Shown: one piece after another, positions 1 through 11,200 of the stretch | How positions within the stretch are numbered: position 1 is the stretch's first letter | How the letters are laid out: each line of letters starts with the position of its first letter | IMG/VR virus record: IMGVR_UViG_3300036985_002432 | Coordinates: 28,213-92,212 of that record | Source: a virus | Length of the DNA: 64,000 nt | Direction: 5' to 3' (one strand) | Notes under the pieces: generated by a model | Databases searched by the model: none | Seen by the model: the letters and a program-made list of their open reading frames with translations, nothing else | What the model was told of the DNA's origin: nothing | Translations under genes and position numbers: made by a program

Positions 1-2
1 CT

Positions 3-3000
3 ACTGAACTAGATTGTAATGCAATTAGATTAGCTAGACTAATGACAACACCATGTATTAAAGTTAGTAATGCTGTTGGTGCAGGAACTTTATTAAATGG
101 ATCTTACTCAGCAACTATTGCTTATACAATCAATGGACAAAAAGTAACTGACTATTTTTCAGCAAGTAATATACAACCAATATTTCATCCAGATAATTCA
201 TTAGGTTCAATTAGTATTCAAATAGATGCTGACACAGTTAACTTTGATGAATTTGTATTAGTAATAATTCAAACAGTCAATCAGGGGACAATTGCTAAAG
301 AAATTGGATACTATTCTACTAGAACAACTAATATAGAATTAGATCAAATTAAATTAGATTTAATTAATATACCTATTAAACAAATACCAATACAAACTCC
401 AATCTTTGAGAAATCAGATCAAATGATTGAGATAAATAATTATTTATTAAGAGTTGGTCCTACAGCAAAATTTGATTTTAACTATCAACCTTTAGCTAAT
501 TTAATTCAAGCAGAATGGGTATCAGTAGAATATCCTGCCAACTATTATGTTAATGGTGGTTCTAATACAAGTTACTTAAGAGATGAAGTATATGCTTTCT
601 TTATTAGATGGGTATATAATACAGGAGATAAATCATCTTCATATCATATTCCTGGTAGAGCTCCAATAAATTATAATGGTGACTTTGAAACAGATCCTTA
701 TTTTGATATAAATACTTTACAAGGTGACACTGATTTATTTCAAACAGTTAATACTGCAATACAAACAAGTAGTGTTCAATCAACTTTGCCTGATGGAGGA
801 TTAGTAGTGGCTAGAGGGAAAATGGGATACTGGCAGTCTACGGAAATTTATCCTGATAATAGACCAGACATATGGAATTCTTCATCTCAATGTTGGACAG
901 CTGTTTCTGTTCCACTTCCTGGTCAACCTGCACCTTTTGATTTATGTGGTAAACCAATTAGACATCACAAGTTTCCTGATAACCGTACAAACAATCATTT
1001 TAGTAATGGTGGTCAGAATATAAGATTAATGGGTGTTGATTTTAAAAACATTATATACCCTAAAGACAATGATGGTAATGATATAAGAGGTATTGTAGGA
1101 TATGAAATATTAAGAGGATCTAGAGAAGGTAATAAAACTATTATTGCTAAAGGTATGATTAATAATCTTAGAGACTATAATATTAAAAATGGAACTAATA
1201 GTTCAGTAGGTCAACCAACAGGATTATATCCTAACTATCCGTTTAATACTATTAGACCAGTAACTAACTCTAATAATCCAAATGATAATAATTATAATCT
1301 TAATGACCCTTATATAAAGTTAACAGATGAAAATGGTAATATAGTAGATCAAAATGTTCCTATTAACATGACTACCTTTCATTCACCGGATACTAATTTT
1401 AGAACACCTTTTCTTTCTAATTCAGAATTAAAGTTATATGGTAACTTAAAAGGAATAAGTACTCAACAATTTATAGTACCTGCACAACATCCTCAGTTTA
1501 AGTTATTAGGAAATTTAGTTATCTTTCCAATGTTTGTAGCTGGTATTATTGAAGCTCTTATATCTATGGGTGGTGAATTTACTATAAATAAACAACCAAC
1601 TACAGCAGGTTATAATCCTATTGCTTCTGGAACTAGTACTACAGCCGCAACAGGAGAAGCTGTTATGGGAGCAGCTGTTACGGCTTACAATACTGCTATT
1701 GCTACATATTTTTCATCAGGTGCATCAGTTGCTGATGCTTTTGTAGGATATACGGCTTTAGATGCAATCAATAGTACTTTTCAAGGATTTATAAATACAG
1801 CAGCAGCTTCTGGTACAGTTCAACATGGATATCTAACTTATCAACGTTCATTTGGAAAAACTGAATATCTTGGTCCAATATTAGGTACTATAGCTAACAT
1901 ACAACAATCTGTATATTATTTTTGTGAAGGAGCTGAATTAGCATTAAGATTAATGTATGCTTTAGCACCTTATGATGACTATGCCTTACAATCAATTGCG
2001 CATGGTTTTTATGATACTTATTTTACACCACTAAACACAAGTAGAGTAAGATTTAATCTAGCAGATAGTTTTTATTTAAAAGATGCTTTACAACAAGTAT
2101 CACAATTTCCAAATCCTGGTAATAAAAGATATCTTGTTAATAATCTTAAAAGATCAAATACAGTTGTATTAAGAACAACTAATAATCTTGGTGTTAATGA
2201 TGGACCTAGATTTATTAATAGTCCAAGTGATATTGCTAATAGTTCTGTAGATAATTCATTAGTTACATTAGGTACTGCTAATTTAGCAGGTATGGGTGTT
2301 AATACAGATGACAATCCATTTGATTCTTTTAATACAACTATTGCAAGTCATTATGCTGGAGTTAAAGTAAGAATAGATAATCAATATGGTCAACTAAATT
2401 CTATTAAACAAATTATAGTTACACCATGTGAACAAAAAATATCTGATTCAGGAATACAGACAATTACAACAAGTACATTTTGTCAAGGTATTGGTCAGTT
2501 ACTTCAACAAGTAATTTCATCTACTCCAGTATTTTTTGGAGGAGATACATATATAAATAGATATACAGAAAAAAATACTATGTTCTTTTTCTATGATTGG
2601 TTATATGGTCAACCAGATGGATTTGAATATAATTACTATTTAAGAAATATGATTGGTGCTCCAAGATTTTGGGCTAACAGTCAAAGATATGATGTAAATA
2701 ATTTAGGTGAATTATTTGATATTGGAAATCTTGAAAATTTACTTGAAGATATTGATGACGGTATAGGACCTTTTCCAACAAATTTTTATAATTTAGATCA
2801 AAGGAATTATAATTATAATGATGACTCACATGGTGATTATCCTGGATTGTTTAGAGTTAAAAAATCTTATTTTTATTTAAATAATTCTTCAGTAAGAGAT
2901 TTCTTTGTAGAGAGTGATGTAATAGTAGATTTTAGAGAAACAGGTATTCCTATATATGAAAAGGTTTATAACCCAAATACATATACGGATCTATTAACTA

Positions 3001-4604
3001 TGTTTACTAATAATCCGGAAACTATTACAAGAGGAAACTATTATGCATATGACTATTCACTAAGTGTATCTAAAATATTTACACAGTATTTTTCACAAGC
3101 AAGTTTGCAAAGTAGATATTATGATCCTAATGTATCTAAGTTATGTTTTACTTATTATCCTGATAGAATAATATATTCATTACCTCAACAACAACAATCA
3201 TTTAAAGATAGTTGGTATGTGTATTTAGCTAATAACTATAAAGAGTTTAAGAATCAAATTAGTGGAGTTAAAAACTTTGCTAAGACTGGTATCTTTATTA
3301 CATTTAAAAATGCAAGTCCTTTAGTTATACAAGGTGTTGACCAATTAGAAACTGAATCAGGTACTAAGATCACAATTGGTGATGGTGGATTATTTGCACA
3401 AACTCCTCAAAGTGTTATAATTGCAGATGATGCATATGAGTATGGTTCTTCTCAAAATAGAAGAAGTGTTATATCCACTCCTGCAGGAATGTTTTACATG
3501 TCACAGAATCAAGGTAAAATATTTCAATATACTCAAGGTATAACTGAAATATCTTCTGAAGGATTAAAGTGGTGGTATACTCTTTTCATGCCATATAAAC
3601 TTACTGAAGATTTTCCAGACTATCCGCATCAAGATAATCCAGTAGCAGGTATTGGATGTCAATCAGTATTTGATAATCAAAATAGTGTATTGTATTTCTG
3701 TAAAAAAGATTATAAGTTAAAACCACAATATAAAGATTTAGTAACTTATAATACTAATACTGATGCATTTATGTTAGGTCAAACACCATTTGCATTAGGT
3801 AATCCAATTTTATTTGAAGATGCTTCATGGACAACTAGTTATGATCCTAAAACTAAATTCTGGATTTCATTTCATGACTGGCATCCTGATTTAGTAATGC
3901 CTTCTAAGCATACATTTATGACTACAAAAGAAAATGGAATCTGGAGACATAATGATTCATGTAATTCTTATTGTAATTACTATGGAGCAGACTACCCATT
4001 TGAAATAGAGATACCAATGGTAACAGGGCAAACTGTTACTACTGTAAAATCTATGGAGTATTTATTAGAATGTTATAAGAGATCAGAGTTTAATTGTGTG
4101 GATCAATTCCAAGTGTTAGACTTTAACTTTGATAGAGCTGTAGTATTTAATGCAGAACAAGTATCAGGATATCTTAACTTAAATATATTTCCTAAAAATA
4201 ATATTACATTAAGTTTAGACTACCCAAAATATAATCCGGGTAATCCTTCTTATGATATATTATTTAGTAAAGAAGAAAACAAATATAGATTTAATCAGTT
4301 TTGGGATATAACAAAAGATAGAGGAGAGTTTCCTATTGGTTCAGTATATCCAAATACTACACCAGTAATTGCAGGTACTACAATTCTACCGGGTGCACAT
4401 ACACAAGAAAATCTTTGGGTAACTCAATCTAATGGATATATTAAAACACTTAATCCTGTTAATCTTGATTACGCTAAAGATCCATTACAAAGAAAAAAGA
4501 TGAGACATTATTTAAATTTATTACATTTGAGAAAAGATGTTTCAGGAGATATCAATATGATATTAAAAATAAGTAATAGTAAAAATCAAATATCACTTAG
4601 GTAA
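3..4604 (+). CDS. Tail stabilization (muzzle-type) protein, 5'-partial
   Basis: The frame is open from the first full codon of the window at base 3, so the gene begins upstream; the first ATG at 42 is internal or an alternative start. About 1,533 residues are visible. The product looks like the large crAss-phage 'stabilization' protein that builds the distal tail (muzzle): it is long, Asn/Tyr/Gly-rich and beta-like, without signal peptide or catalytic motif. One hydrophobic Ala/Gly/Ser-rich stretch (about residues 500-600 from the ATG at 42) could be buried or membrane-active. The stop overlaps the ATG of the next gene (TAATG), so translation is probably coupled. Family assignment is from remembered sequence character and gene position, not from a search. 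Confidence 0.7.
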   Translation, partial: TELDCNAIRLARLMTTPCIKVSNAVGAGTLLNGSYSATIAYTINGQKVTDYFSASNIQPIFHPDNSLGSISIQIDADTVNFDEFVLVIIQTVNQGTIAKEIGYYSTRTTNIELDQIKLDLINIPIKQIPIQTPIFEKSDQMIEINNYLLRVGPTAKFDFNYQPLANLIQAEWVSVEYPANYYVNGGSNTSYLRDEVYAFFIRWVYNTGDKSSSYHIPGRAPINYNGDFETDPYFDINTLQGDTDLFQTVNTAIQTSSVQSTLPDGGLVVARGKMGYWQSTEIYPDNRPDIWNSSSQCWTAVSVPLPGQPAPFDLCGKPIRHHKFPDNRTNNHFSNGGQNIRLMGVDFKNIIYPKDNDGNDIRGIVGYEILRGSREGNKTIIAKGMINNLRDYNIKNGTNSSVGQPTGLYPNYPFNTIRPVTNSNNPNDNNYNLNDPYIKLTDENGNIVDQNVPINMTTFHSPDTNFRTPFLSNSELKLYGNLKGISTQQFIVPAQHPQFKLLGNLVIFPMFVAGIIEALISMGGEFTINKQPTTAGYNPIASGTSTTAATGEAVMGAAVTAYNTAIATYFSSGASVADAFVGYTALDAINSTFQGFINTAAASGTVQHGYLTYQRSFGKTEYLGPILGTIANIQQSVYYFCEGAELALRLMYALAPYDDYALQSIAHGFYDTYFTPLNTSRVRFNLADSFYLKDALQQVSQFPNPGNKRYLVNNLKRSNTVVLRTTNNLGVNDGPRFINSPSDIANSSVDNSLVTLGTANLAGMGVNTDDNPFDSFNTTIASHYAGVKVRIDNQYGQLNSIKQIIVTPCEQKISDSGIQTITTSTFCQGIGQLLQQVISSTPVFFGGDTYINRYTEKNTMFFFYDWLYGQPDGFEYNYYLRNMIGAPRFWANSQRYDVNNLGELFDIGNLENLLEDIDDGIGPFPTNFYNLDQRNYNYNDDSHGDYPGLFRVKKSYFYLNNSSVRDFFVESDVIVDFRETGIPIYEKVYNPNTYTDLLTMFTNNPETITRGNYYAYDYSLSVSKIFTQYFSQASLQSRYYDPNVSKLCFTYYPDRIIYSLPQQQQSFKDSWYVYLANNYKEFKNQISGVKNFAKTGIFITFKNASPLVIQGVDQLETESGTKITIGDGGLFAQTPQSVIIADDAYEYGSSQNRRSVISTPAGMFYMSQNQGKIFQYTQGITEISSEGLKWWYTLFMPYKLTEDFPDYPHQDNPVAGIGCQSVFDNQNSVLYFCKKDYKLKPQYKDLVTYNTNTDAFMLGQTPFALGNPILFEDASWTTSYDPKTKFWISFHDWHPDLVMPSKHTFMTTKENGIWRHNDSCNSYCNYYGADYPFEIEIPMVTGQTVTTVKSMEYLLECYKRSEFNCVDQFQVLDFNFDRAVVFNAEQVSGYLNLNIFPKNNITLSLDYPKYNPGNPSYDILFSKEENKYRFNQFWDITKDRGEFPIGSVYPNTTPVIAGTTILPGAHTQENLWVTQSNGYIKTLNPVNLDYAKDPLQRKKMRHYLNLLHLRKDVSGDINMILKISNSKNQISLR

Positions 4605-7600
4605 TGAGTTATAATAGAAAAGTACTTAAGACAGCTACTAAAGAATTAGGAAAAGCTAAAGCACCAGCTAAACCAAAAGATATTATTATTGATCCAATGG
4701 GTCAATGGAAATATCCTGGACAAAATACTAGAATACCTGGTAGTAATATTACTATGCAAAATGTTTCTTATCCTGTATGGGCACAACCTAATGTAGGACC
4801 TGGTGCAATGATGTATCCTGAACAAGAATATCAATTTCCAGGAGCAGATTATGTAGATGAATTTCCTCAAGGTAGTAATGAAGATTATTATGAAGATGAA
4901 CTTGATGAAGAACAAATAGCAGAGTTAAGAGCAGGAGGATATACAGTAGAAGATATATCTGTACCTTCTGTAGGTAATTACAAACAAGGTGGTTCTTTAC
5001 TTACTAAGAAAGTAGCATGTAAAAAATGTGGTTGGAAATGGGATGCTGCAGATGGTGGTGATGATGTTACTACATGTCATAAGTGTGGTGGTGAAGGATT
5101 AATACATGCTCAAACTGGTTTCTCAAGTCCTTATTATTCATATGGTGACAAAAAGTATATGAAAAAAAGTAATGATTGGTTAGTAGATTATAATGGTAAA
5201 TATGTTCCTCTATCTAAAAATGTTGCTGCAAGAAGTACTGAATTAAATAAAAATGCTAAATACGTTCCTGCCAAAACATTAGAAAAATCTCCATATCAAT
5301 TACAACAAGAAGCTAAATTAAAGTCAGGTCAATCTAATTATGATATGATGGCTAGTAATAAACCTCAAGTAGCTGATAATACAAAAGTTGTTAAAAATAA
5401 AATTGCAAGCTTAAGTGAACTTGCTGCAGCAGAAGCTATAAAAAAAGAATTTGTAGAAACTGAAAAAAAAATAAAAAATGATTTTAATAATACTACTCAG
5501 TATTATGAAGATTATCATAAATCGCCAATGTATAAAAGTATGCTTAACAATAGTATGCGAGATTGGGGATGGGCAAAAGAAGATCCTTCTAATATTAGTG
5601 AAGGCAGATCTCAAAATTTAAAAAGTTTAGAATCACCTACTGTTTTAAAGGTTCAACCAACAGGAGAAGATGAAAATACAGGTGGATGGTCTTCTGGTAG
5701 TACAGGTAATATAACTGTTACACCACTAGGGTATAAAGTACAAGGAATACTTCCTCATGAAATATCACACAGTATAGATAGGCCTCTACATAGGTGGAGT
5801 GATAGATTGATACCTACTAAAGATATAGCCGCTATTAATAAATTTAAACCTAAAAATTTTATAACTTCTTTAGAATTTCAAAATTTATCTTCTTCTGACC
5901 AAAAAATGATATTAAATAATCCAGAAGACGAATATGTAAAAGAATATGTAAAAAATAAAGAAGAATGGAATGATTATGTTGGCACACCTACAGAAACAAG
6001 AGCTAGATTAAATGATATTAGAATGCAATCAAAATTTAAAGGTGTATATGATCCTTTTACTCAAAAAGTATCTCCTGATATTTATAAAAAACTTTTAAAT
6101 ACACCTTTTGAAAAAGATAAAAATGAAGGGTTTGATGCTTTAAAACAACTTAAAGGTATTTATACGGATAAACAAATTCAATGGATGTTAAATAATATCT
6201 CAAAAAATCAAGAACAAAATCAAGAAAATATTGAGCAAGGTGTTGCAAGAAAAGGTGGTAGTCTTAAAAAGTATTCTAGAAGTTTAGAAGCTACTAATAA
6301 ATTATTTCATGTATCACCTTTATTAAAAAAAGCAAAGTCTAAAAAGAAAAAAATATTTGATCCTAGTTCTAGTTATTTTCAAGATGGTGGTTTTCTTCCT
6401 CAAGCACAATTTGGACTAAATGTAGATGAGAATGGTAAGCCTATCTATTATACTGAAGAAGAATACAGACATATGTCTGAAGCTAATCAAAGAGGAGATG
6501 TAGGTACAGAAAGTAATCCTACTGTAACAGATGAAGTTACAGTAAAAGCTCAAGGTCCTGATTGGGCTAAGTATGAAAAAGAATATTTAAGTAAACAAAG
6601 TAGAGATCAATTTATTGCAGATAAAAAAAGAGAGTATATTAAAAGACAAAAAAATCTTAATAGACTTGCTGGAGTTACAATGGATAATTTTCCAGAAGAA
6701 GTAGAAAGAAACTTTGGTAACCGCTTTGATTATAATAAAAATAGTTATATAACTAGAAGACTTGGTAAACAAGATCATTTTAATCCAAAACGTAGAGGAG
6801 AATGGATTGATGAATTAACTCCAACAGAAAGAAAAATAGTTGCAGACTCAAAGTATGGTAGTAAACTACAACCAAATCTTTGGAAAACATCACTTGCAGG
6901 ATTACAAGAACTTGGTAATGCTGCTATTAAAGCAAGTACATTTGGTATTGTAAATAAAGATGTATTAAAAAATAGAATATCAGGATTAACAAAAAAAGAA
7001 CAAGCAGAAATTGCTAATTCAAATACTGGTGCATTAAGCACAATGGATTTTATAGATCTTGCTGGAGCTGGTATATCTAATTTTGGATTTAATAGAGGAC
7101 TAAGTACTGGTTCTGACTATAAAGAGTTACCTTCATGGAGTTCAGGAGAATTAATGCCTAATGTAACTAGAACACATGCAACGTTAATGAATCCACTTAA
7201 TCTTATTGCACTGGGAGAACTAACGGCAGGTAAATCTTTATTAGGTTTAGGAGCAAATCAACTTAAGCAATTTGGAAAAACTGCTCCTGGTCTTATGAAA
7301 GAAGTACCTACAATAGTTAAATCTGTTGCAGATGCAAGTTATATGGGTATGAGACCAAGAAAACTTTATAGTCCTTTAAATTTAATTTCTAGATATGGAA
7401 AAAAAGTAGAGGGTAACATAACACCACTTGGTAATGTATTAAAAAGAACAATTCATAATGATGCTATTGGAGAACCTATTTCATGGGGAAACCGTACATG
7501 GAAATCAGTAACTGGAAAACCAATAGCACAAAATTTACTTAAGGAAAGACCAGGAGCTACAAATAATATTTTTTCAATGCAAGTAGATCCTACAATTGCA

Positions 7601-8176
7601 GGATCAAATATATCAAAAGGTGCAACTGAACTACCAAATAAATTAAAAAATCTTAATTGGAAGCCAACAACTGAACTTAATTATATGGGTAAACCAACAA
7701 CTTCAATACCTTTAAATGATGCAGGTCTTTCAATAAATAGAAGACTTCCTTTTTCTAATAGATATGTCTCTGTAGATCCACAAAAATTAATGAATAATAA
7801 ATTTCAATGGTCAACTGCAGGTTCAGGTGTTCAAAATTTAGCAGAAAAATATGCAAGTACAAACGGAATCTTTGGTGGTATTGGATTAGGAGCAGTGGGT
7901 TATGGAGCTCTTAAAGAAGGTCAAAATCCAATTAGTGTTTATAATACAGTAAATCCACTTACAGGTAATAAAAAAGGATATGATGCCTATACATTAATGG
8001 GAGAAAATACTTTTAAAAAATATATATCTAAACCAAATCCTTATTTTATTAGAGATATTGGTCAAGGAACAGGTTTAATTGAAAAAGCTGATGGAGGTTC
8101 AATTGAAATGGATGTAGATGATGATATGATACAATATCTATTATCACAAGGATATGATGTAGAAGACATTTACTAA
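4604..8176 (+). CDS. Internal virion protein with zinc ribbon and HExxH metallopeptidase domain
   Basis: A 1,190-aa protein with mosaic structure. Residues 1-120 are Pro/acidic-rich and end in an EEQIAELRAGGYTVEDIS segment. A zinc ribbon follows (C139-x2-C142 ... C158-x2-C161). A zincin-like site HEISH lies at 385-389, with a plausible downstream ligand in ETRAR at E464. A DGGFLPQAQFG segment is near 594-604. The second half is Ala/Gly-rich with possible hydrophobic helices. The C-terminus repeats the acidic motif (DDMIQYLLSQGYDVEDIY). Position among virion genes suggests a packaged cargo or maturation protein. Protease activity is inferred only from HExxH and could be degenerate. The start codon overlaps the previous stop. 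Confidence 0.6.
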   Translation: MSYNRKVLKTATKELGKAKAPAKPKDIIIDPMGQWKYPGQNTRIPGSNITMQNVSYPVWAQPNVGPGAMMYPEQEYQFPGADYVDEFPQGSNEDYYEDELDEEQIAELRAGGYTVEDISVPSVGNYKQGGSLLTKKVACKKCGWKWDAADGGDDVTTCHKCGGEGLIHAQTGFSSPYYSYGDKKYMKKSNDWLVDYNGKYVPLSKNVAARSTELNKNAKYVPAKTLEKSPYQLQQEAKLKSGQSNYDMMASNKPQVADNTKVVKNKIASLSELAAAEAIKKEFVETEKKIKNDFNNTTQYYEDYHKSPMYKSMLNNSMRDWGWAKEDPSNISEGRSQNLKSLESPTVLKVQPTGEDENTGGWSSGSTGNITVTPLGYKVQGILPHEISHSIDRPLHRWSDRLIPTKDIAAINKFKPKNFITSLEFQNLSSSDQKMILNNPEDEYVKEYVKNKEEWNDYVGTPTETRARLNDIRMQSKFKGVYDPFTQKVSPDIYKKLLNTPFEKDKNEGFDALKQLKGIYTDKQIQWMLNNISKNQEQNQENIEQGVARKGGSLKKYSRSLEATNKLFHVSPLLKKAKSKKKKIFDPSSSYFQDGGFLPQAQFGLNVDENGKPIYYTEEEYRHMSEANQRGDVGTESNPTVTDEVTVKAQGPDWAKYEKEYLSKQSRDQFIADKKREYIKRQKNLNRLAGVTMDNFPEEVERNFGNRFDYNKNSYITRRLGKQDHFNPKRRGEWIDELTPTERKIVADSKYGSKLQPNLWKTSLAGLQELGNAAIKASTFGIVNKDVLKNRISGLTKKEQAEIANSNTGALSTMDFIDLAGAGISNFGFNRGLSTGSDYKELPSWSSGELMPNVTRTHATLMNPLNLIALGELTAGKSLLGLGANQLKQFGKTAPGLMKEVPTIVKSVADASYMGMRPRKLYSPLNLISRYGKKVEGNITPLGNVLKRTIHNDAIGEPISWGNRTWKSVTGKPIAQNLLKERPGATNNIFSMQVDPTIAGSNISKGATELPNKLKNLNWKPTTELNYMGKPTTSIPLNDAGLSINRRLPFSNRYVSVDPQKLMNNKFQWSTAGSGVQNLAEKYASTNGIFGGIGLGAVGYGALKEGQNPISVYNTVNPLTGNKKGYDAYTLMGENTFKKYISKPNPYFIRDIGQGTGLIEKADGGSIEMDVDDDMIQYLLSQGYDVEDIY

Positions 8177-8190
8177 ACATTTAAAGTTTA

Positions 8191-8202
8191 TAGTTTAAAC
8201 TA
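8191..8202 (+). terminator. Perfect 12-bp palindrome after the 1190-aa gene
   Basis: TAGTTTAAACTA lies 14 bases after the stop at 8176 and is followed by AAATTTATT. It could form a weak hairpin terminator or processing site, and it is immediately followed by a promoter-like motif. A larger palindrome occupies the equivalent place before 15083. The stem is entirely AT apart from one G-C pair per arm, so termination is uncertain. Confidence 0.35.
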
Positions 8203-8210
8203 AAATTTAT

Positions 8211-8225
8211 TATATTTATAATATA
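8211..8225 (+). promoter_or_regulatory. Candidate late promoter, TATATTTATAATATA
   Basis: This 15-mer differs by one base from TATATTTACAATATA at 15054-15068, and each copy lies 10-14 bases before a late-gene ATG, after a palindrome. The core TATATTT also matches most of the Bacteroidota -7 box TAnnTTTG. Whether host or phage polymerase reads it cannot be seen. The gap 8177-8235 holds nothing else. Confidence 0.45.
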
Positions 8226-8235
8226 AAGTATACTT

Positions 8236-11200
8236 ATGAAAAGACGTGTAAGAATATATAAAGCTGGAGGACAACATGGTTCTTATATAAATAAGACAGC
8301 TCAATATTTCCAAGAAGGTGGTATGCAGATGCAAGAAGAAGTTGCACCTGAAGAACAACCTGCTCAAGAACCAAGTGATGAACAAGTTATTACATTCATT
8401 ATGCAAACTCTATCACAACCTAATGGTAGTATAGAACAAGCTAAGCAACAACTTGTACAAGCAAATATAAATCCTGCACGTATTACACAATTATCAGAAG
8501 CTGCATTAGAGTATATTAATCAACAACAAGATATAGCATTAGCTGAAGCAACTGGTAATGAAGAAGATGCTGCAGCAATGCAATTAGAACAAGATGCTAA
8601 TGATAGAGCAGTTGCTGAAGAAGAACAAGCTGCTCAACAAGCTGCACAGAATCAAGAGATGTATGCACAATCAGAAGAAAGTGCTGTAGATCCAAATGAA
8701 AATGATGACAGTAGTGCTGCTTATATGCGTAGTGGAGGTATGCCTAATAAAAGAGCATACATAAGTAACTTTATAAAACTTGCCAAAAAACAAGAAGGTG
8801 GAGATACAGAAGAATCTAAATCAGATATTAAAACAGATATCCCAGTAGGAGGTAGAGTAGAGAAAGTAAGTAAATTTCATAATGCATTAAAAAGTACTGC
8901 AAATAATGTTGCACTTAAAGAACAAGCAGAGAAACAATATGAGCAACAGATGCAACAAATGCAGCAGATGCCACCACAAGGTTATGCACAAGATGGTGGA
9001 GACACTGAATCTGGTGTATCAGATTTTGACCCATATCATAATTTAGAACATTATAGTGGAGCTTTTGAACATTCAATGCCTTTTAATGCATTAACTGAAG
9101 CACAGTTTGGTGGATGGGGTCATGGTAGAGAAAGACGTGCAGCAAGAAGAATGAATAGAATGATGCCACAAGGATTTAATCAAATGGCTAATATAATGGG
9201 TAATATGGGTAATCAAATGATTAATCCCTTTATGCAACAACAAATGAATTCTCTTGCACAGTTTATGCCTAATCAAGGTAACTTAGGTTTAGCTAATATT
9301 GATGTACGTAGAACCGGTATATTTGGTAGACCAAAAGAATATACTATTAATTTTAATACAGCATCTCCTGTAACTATTAAAGATGTTGCAGATACAAAAA
9401 AGCAAGAAATTAATAATGCAGAAACAACTAAAAAAGAAGTTGAAGAAACAGTTAAAGAAGAAGAAACTAATACAGCAACTACTAAGAATGCTGAAGTAGA
9501 AAAAACAGCAGATGAATTACCAGAAGAATCAGATATAACAGTTACTACAAATGAAGTAAAAAGAAACAGTGGTAAAAATTTATCAGGTGGAAATGAAAAT
9601 GTAAATGTTATTGGAAATGGTACTGGAATTATGCCAATACCGGAACAACAACCAATACAAAGTAAAGGTGTAATTCAAAATGCAATTAATAAAGCAAACC
9701 AATACCCTAGTATAGGAACTAATCAAAATATTACTCCAATTACCGGTGCAAAAGTTGGACCATTTGATTTTACAAAAATAGCAAATGTAGGACAAGGTAT
9801 GGGTAATGTCCTTGCACAAACTGTTCAAGATAAAGCTAAAGCTGAAAAAATAGCTAAGTGGAAAGAACATTTAAGACAAGAAAAAATTAATGCATTACCA
9901 TTTTTAGAAAAACAAATGTGGTATGCACAACATCCAGAAGATAAACCAAAAATTAAACCAGGTAAAAAACCAATATCTACAAGTAATAATGGAGTTATTA
10001 AATGGCAACAAGGTGGATTTACAGATCCTAATTCTGGCTTATATAAATTCATGGGTGGTGGAGAAGACATGGATCAAGCTAACTTAGATTATTCTGATTC
10101 TAAAAATATATCAACTCCATATTTTTCAAATGGTGGTTTATATAGATTTCAAAAAGAAGGTGAAGTTACTGATGAGAATACATGTCTTCCAGGTATGACT
10201 GGTTGTTTCCCACAAGGATCTGCAGGAAATAAAGAAGTAGTAGAATTAACTGAAGATGAAAAAGCAGCTAAGGTTATTGCAGATAAAGAAGCTGCTGATA
10301 AGCTTGTAGCATCTAAAATAGCTTCTGATAAACTTGCTGCAGAAACAGCAAGAAATGCTTACATTGATGAGCAAATGAAAAAAGGAAATAATACAAATGG
10401 TAATATAGACTATGAAAACTTTAATTATGCACAACAGTATTTGCAAAATCTAGGTTTAGGAGCAAATAATCCTTTTTCATTTATATCCCGTGGAAACAAC
10501 TGGAATAAAGCAATAGGAAGTCCTTATGGTACAGGAACACTTAATCCTATTAGTGGAATGATTGGACCTAATGCACAAGTAAGTAGTATTAATGTAGATA
10601 AAACTAGAATGTTTGGCCCTAATAAAGGAGCTCCAAAAAAGTTTACAGTAAATTATAATGTACCAGGACAACCAGGTATTAATGCATCAGGTACACCACA
10701 AAGTTATGTAGGATCAGATGGACAAACACATTGGATGAATAATGGTAATCAATCTTCTAAAGGTAATCAAGAAACAGGTAGAAAAAGACCAGTAGCAGAT
10801 ATGTTACTAAGATCTAGAGTTCCTGGTTTACAACAATTAGGTGCAAAAATGTATCCATGGGAAAATAATAATACATCAGAATCTATGTCAGGATTACATG
10901 ATAAAGGTGATGAAGCTTATAAAGAACATTTTGGACATTATCCAGGTGAAGAAAAAATTAGTACAAAATTTATACATCCTACTCAAGATCAATTAGAAAA
11001 TGAAACATATGGACCAATTCCTGGATCAACTCCAGAAACTGATTCAGGATATCAACTTGATGCTGAAGGTATGAGAGCAATACCACAATATGAATCTCCT
11101 TATAGTAAATTACAAACTAGACCACTTGAAAGATTTACCAATACTCCAGAACTTGTACCAATGAATTTCCCAGGTGTTGGTTCTAATTATAGAGAAAGAC

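Noticed and set aside
2072-2314. Minus-strand open frame inside the tail stabilization gene
   Set aside because: It lies within a long gene of the opposite strand with consistent coding character, and its translation is low-complexity Leu/Thr-rich. The same holds for several other minus-strand frames in 4646-33323.
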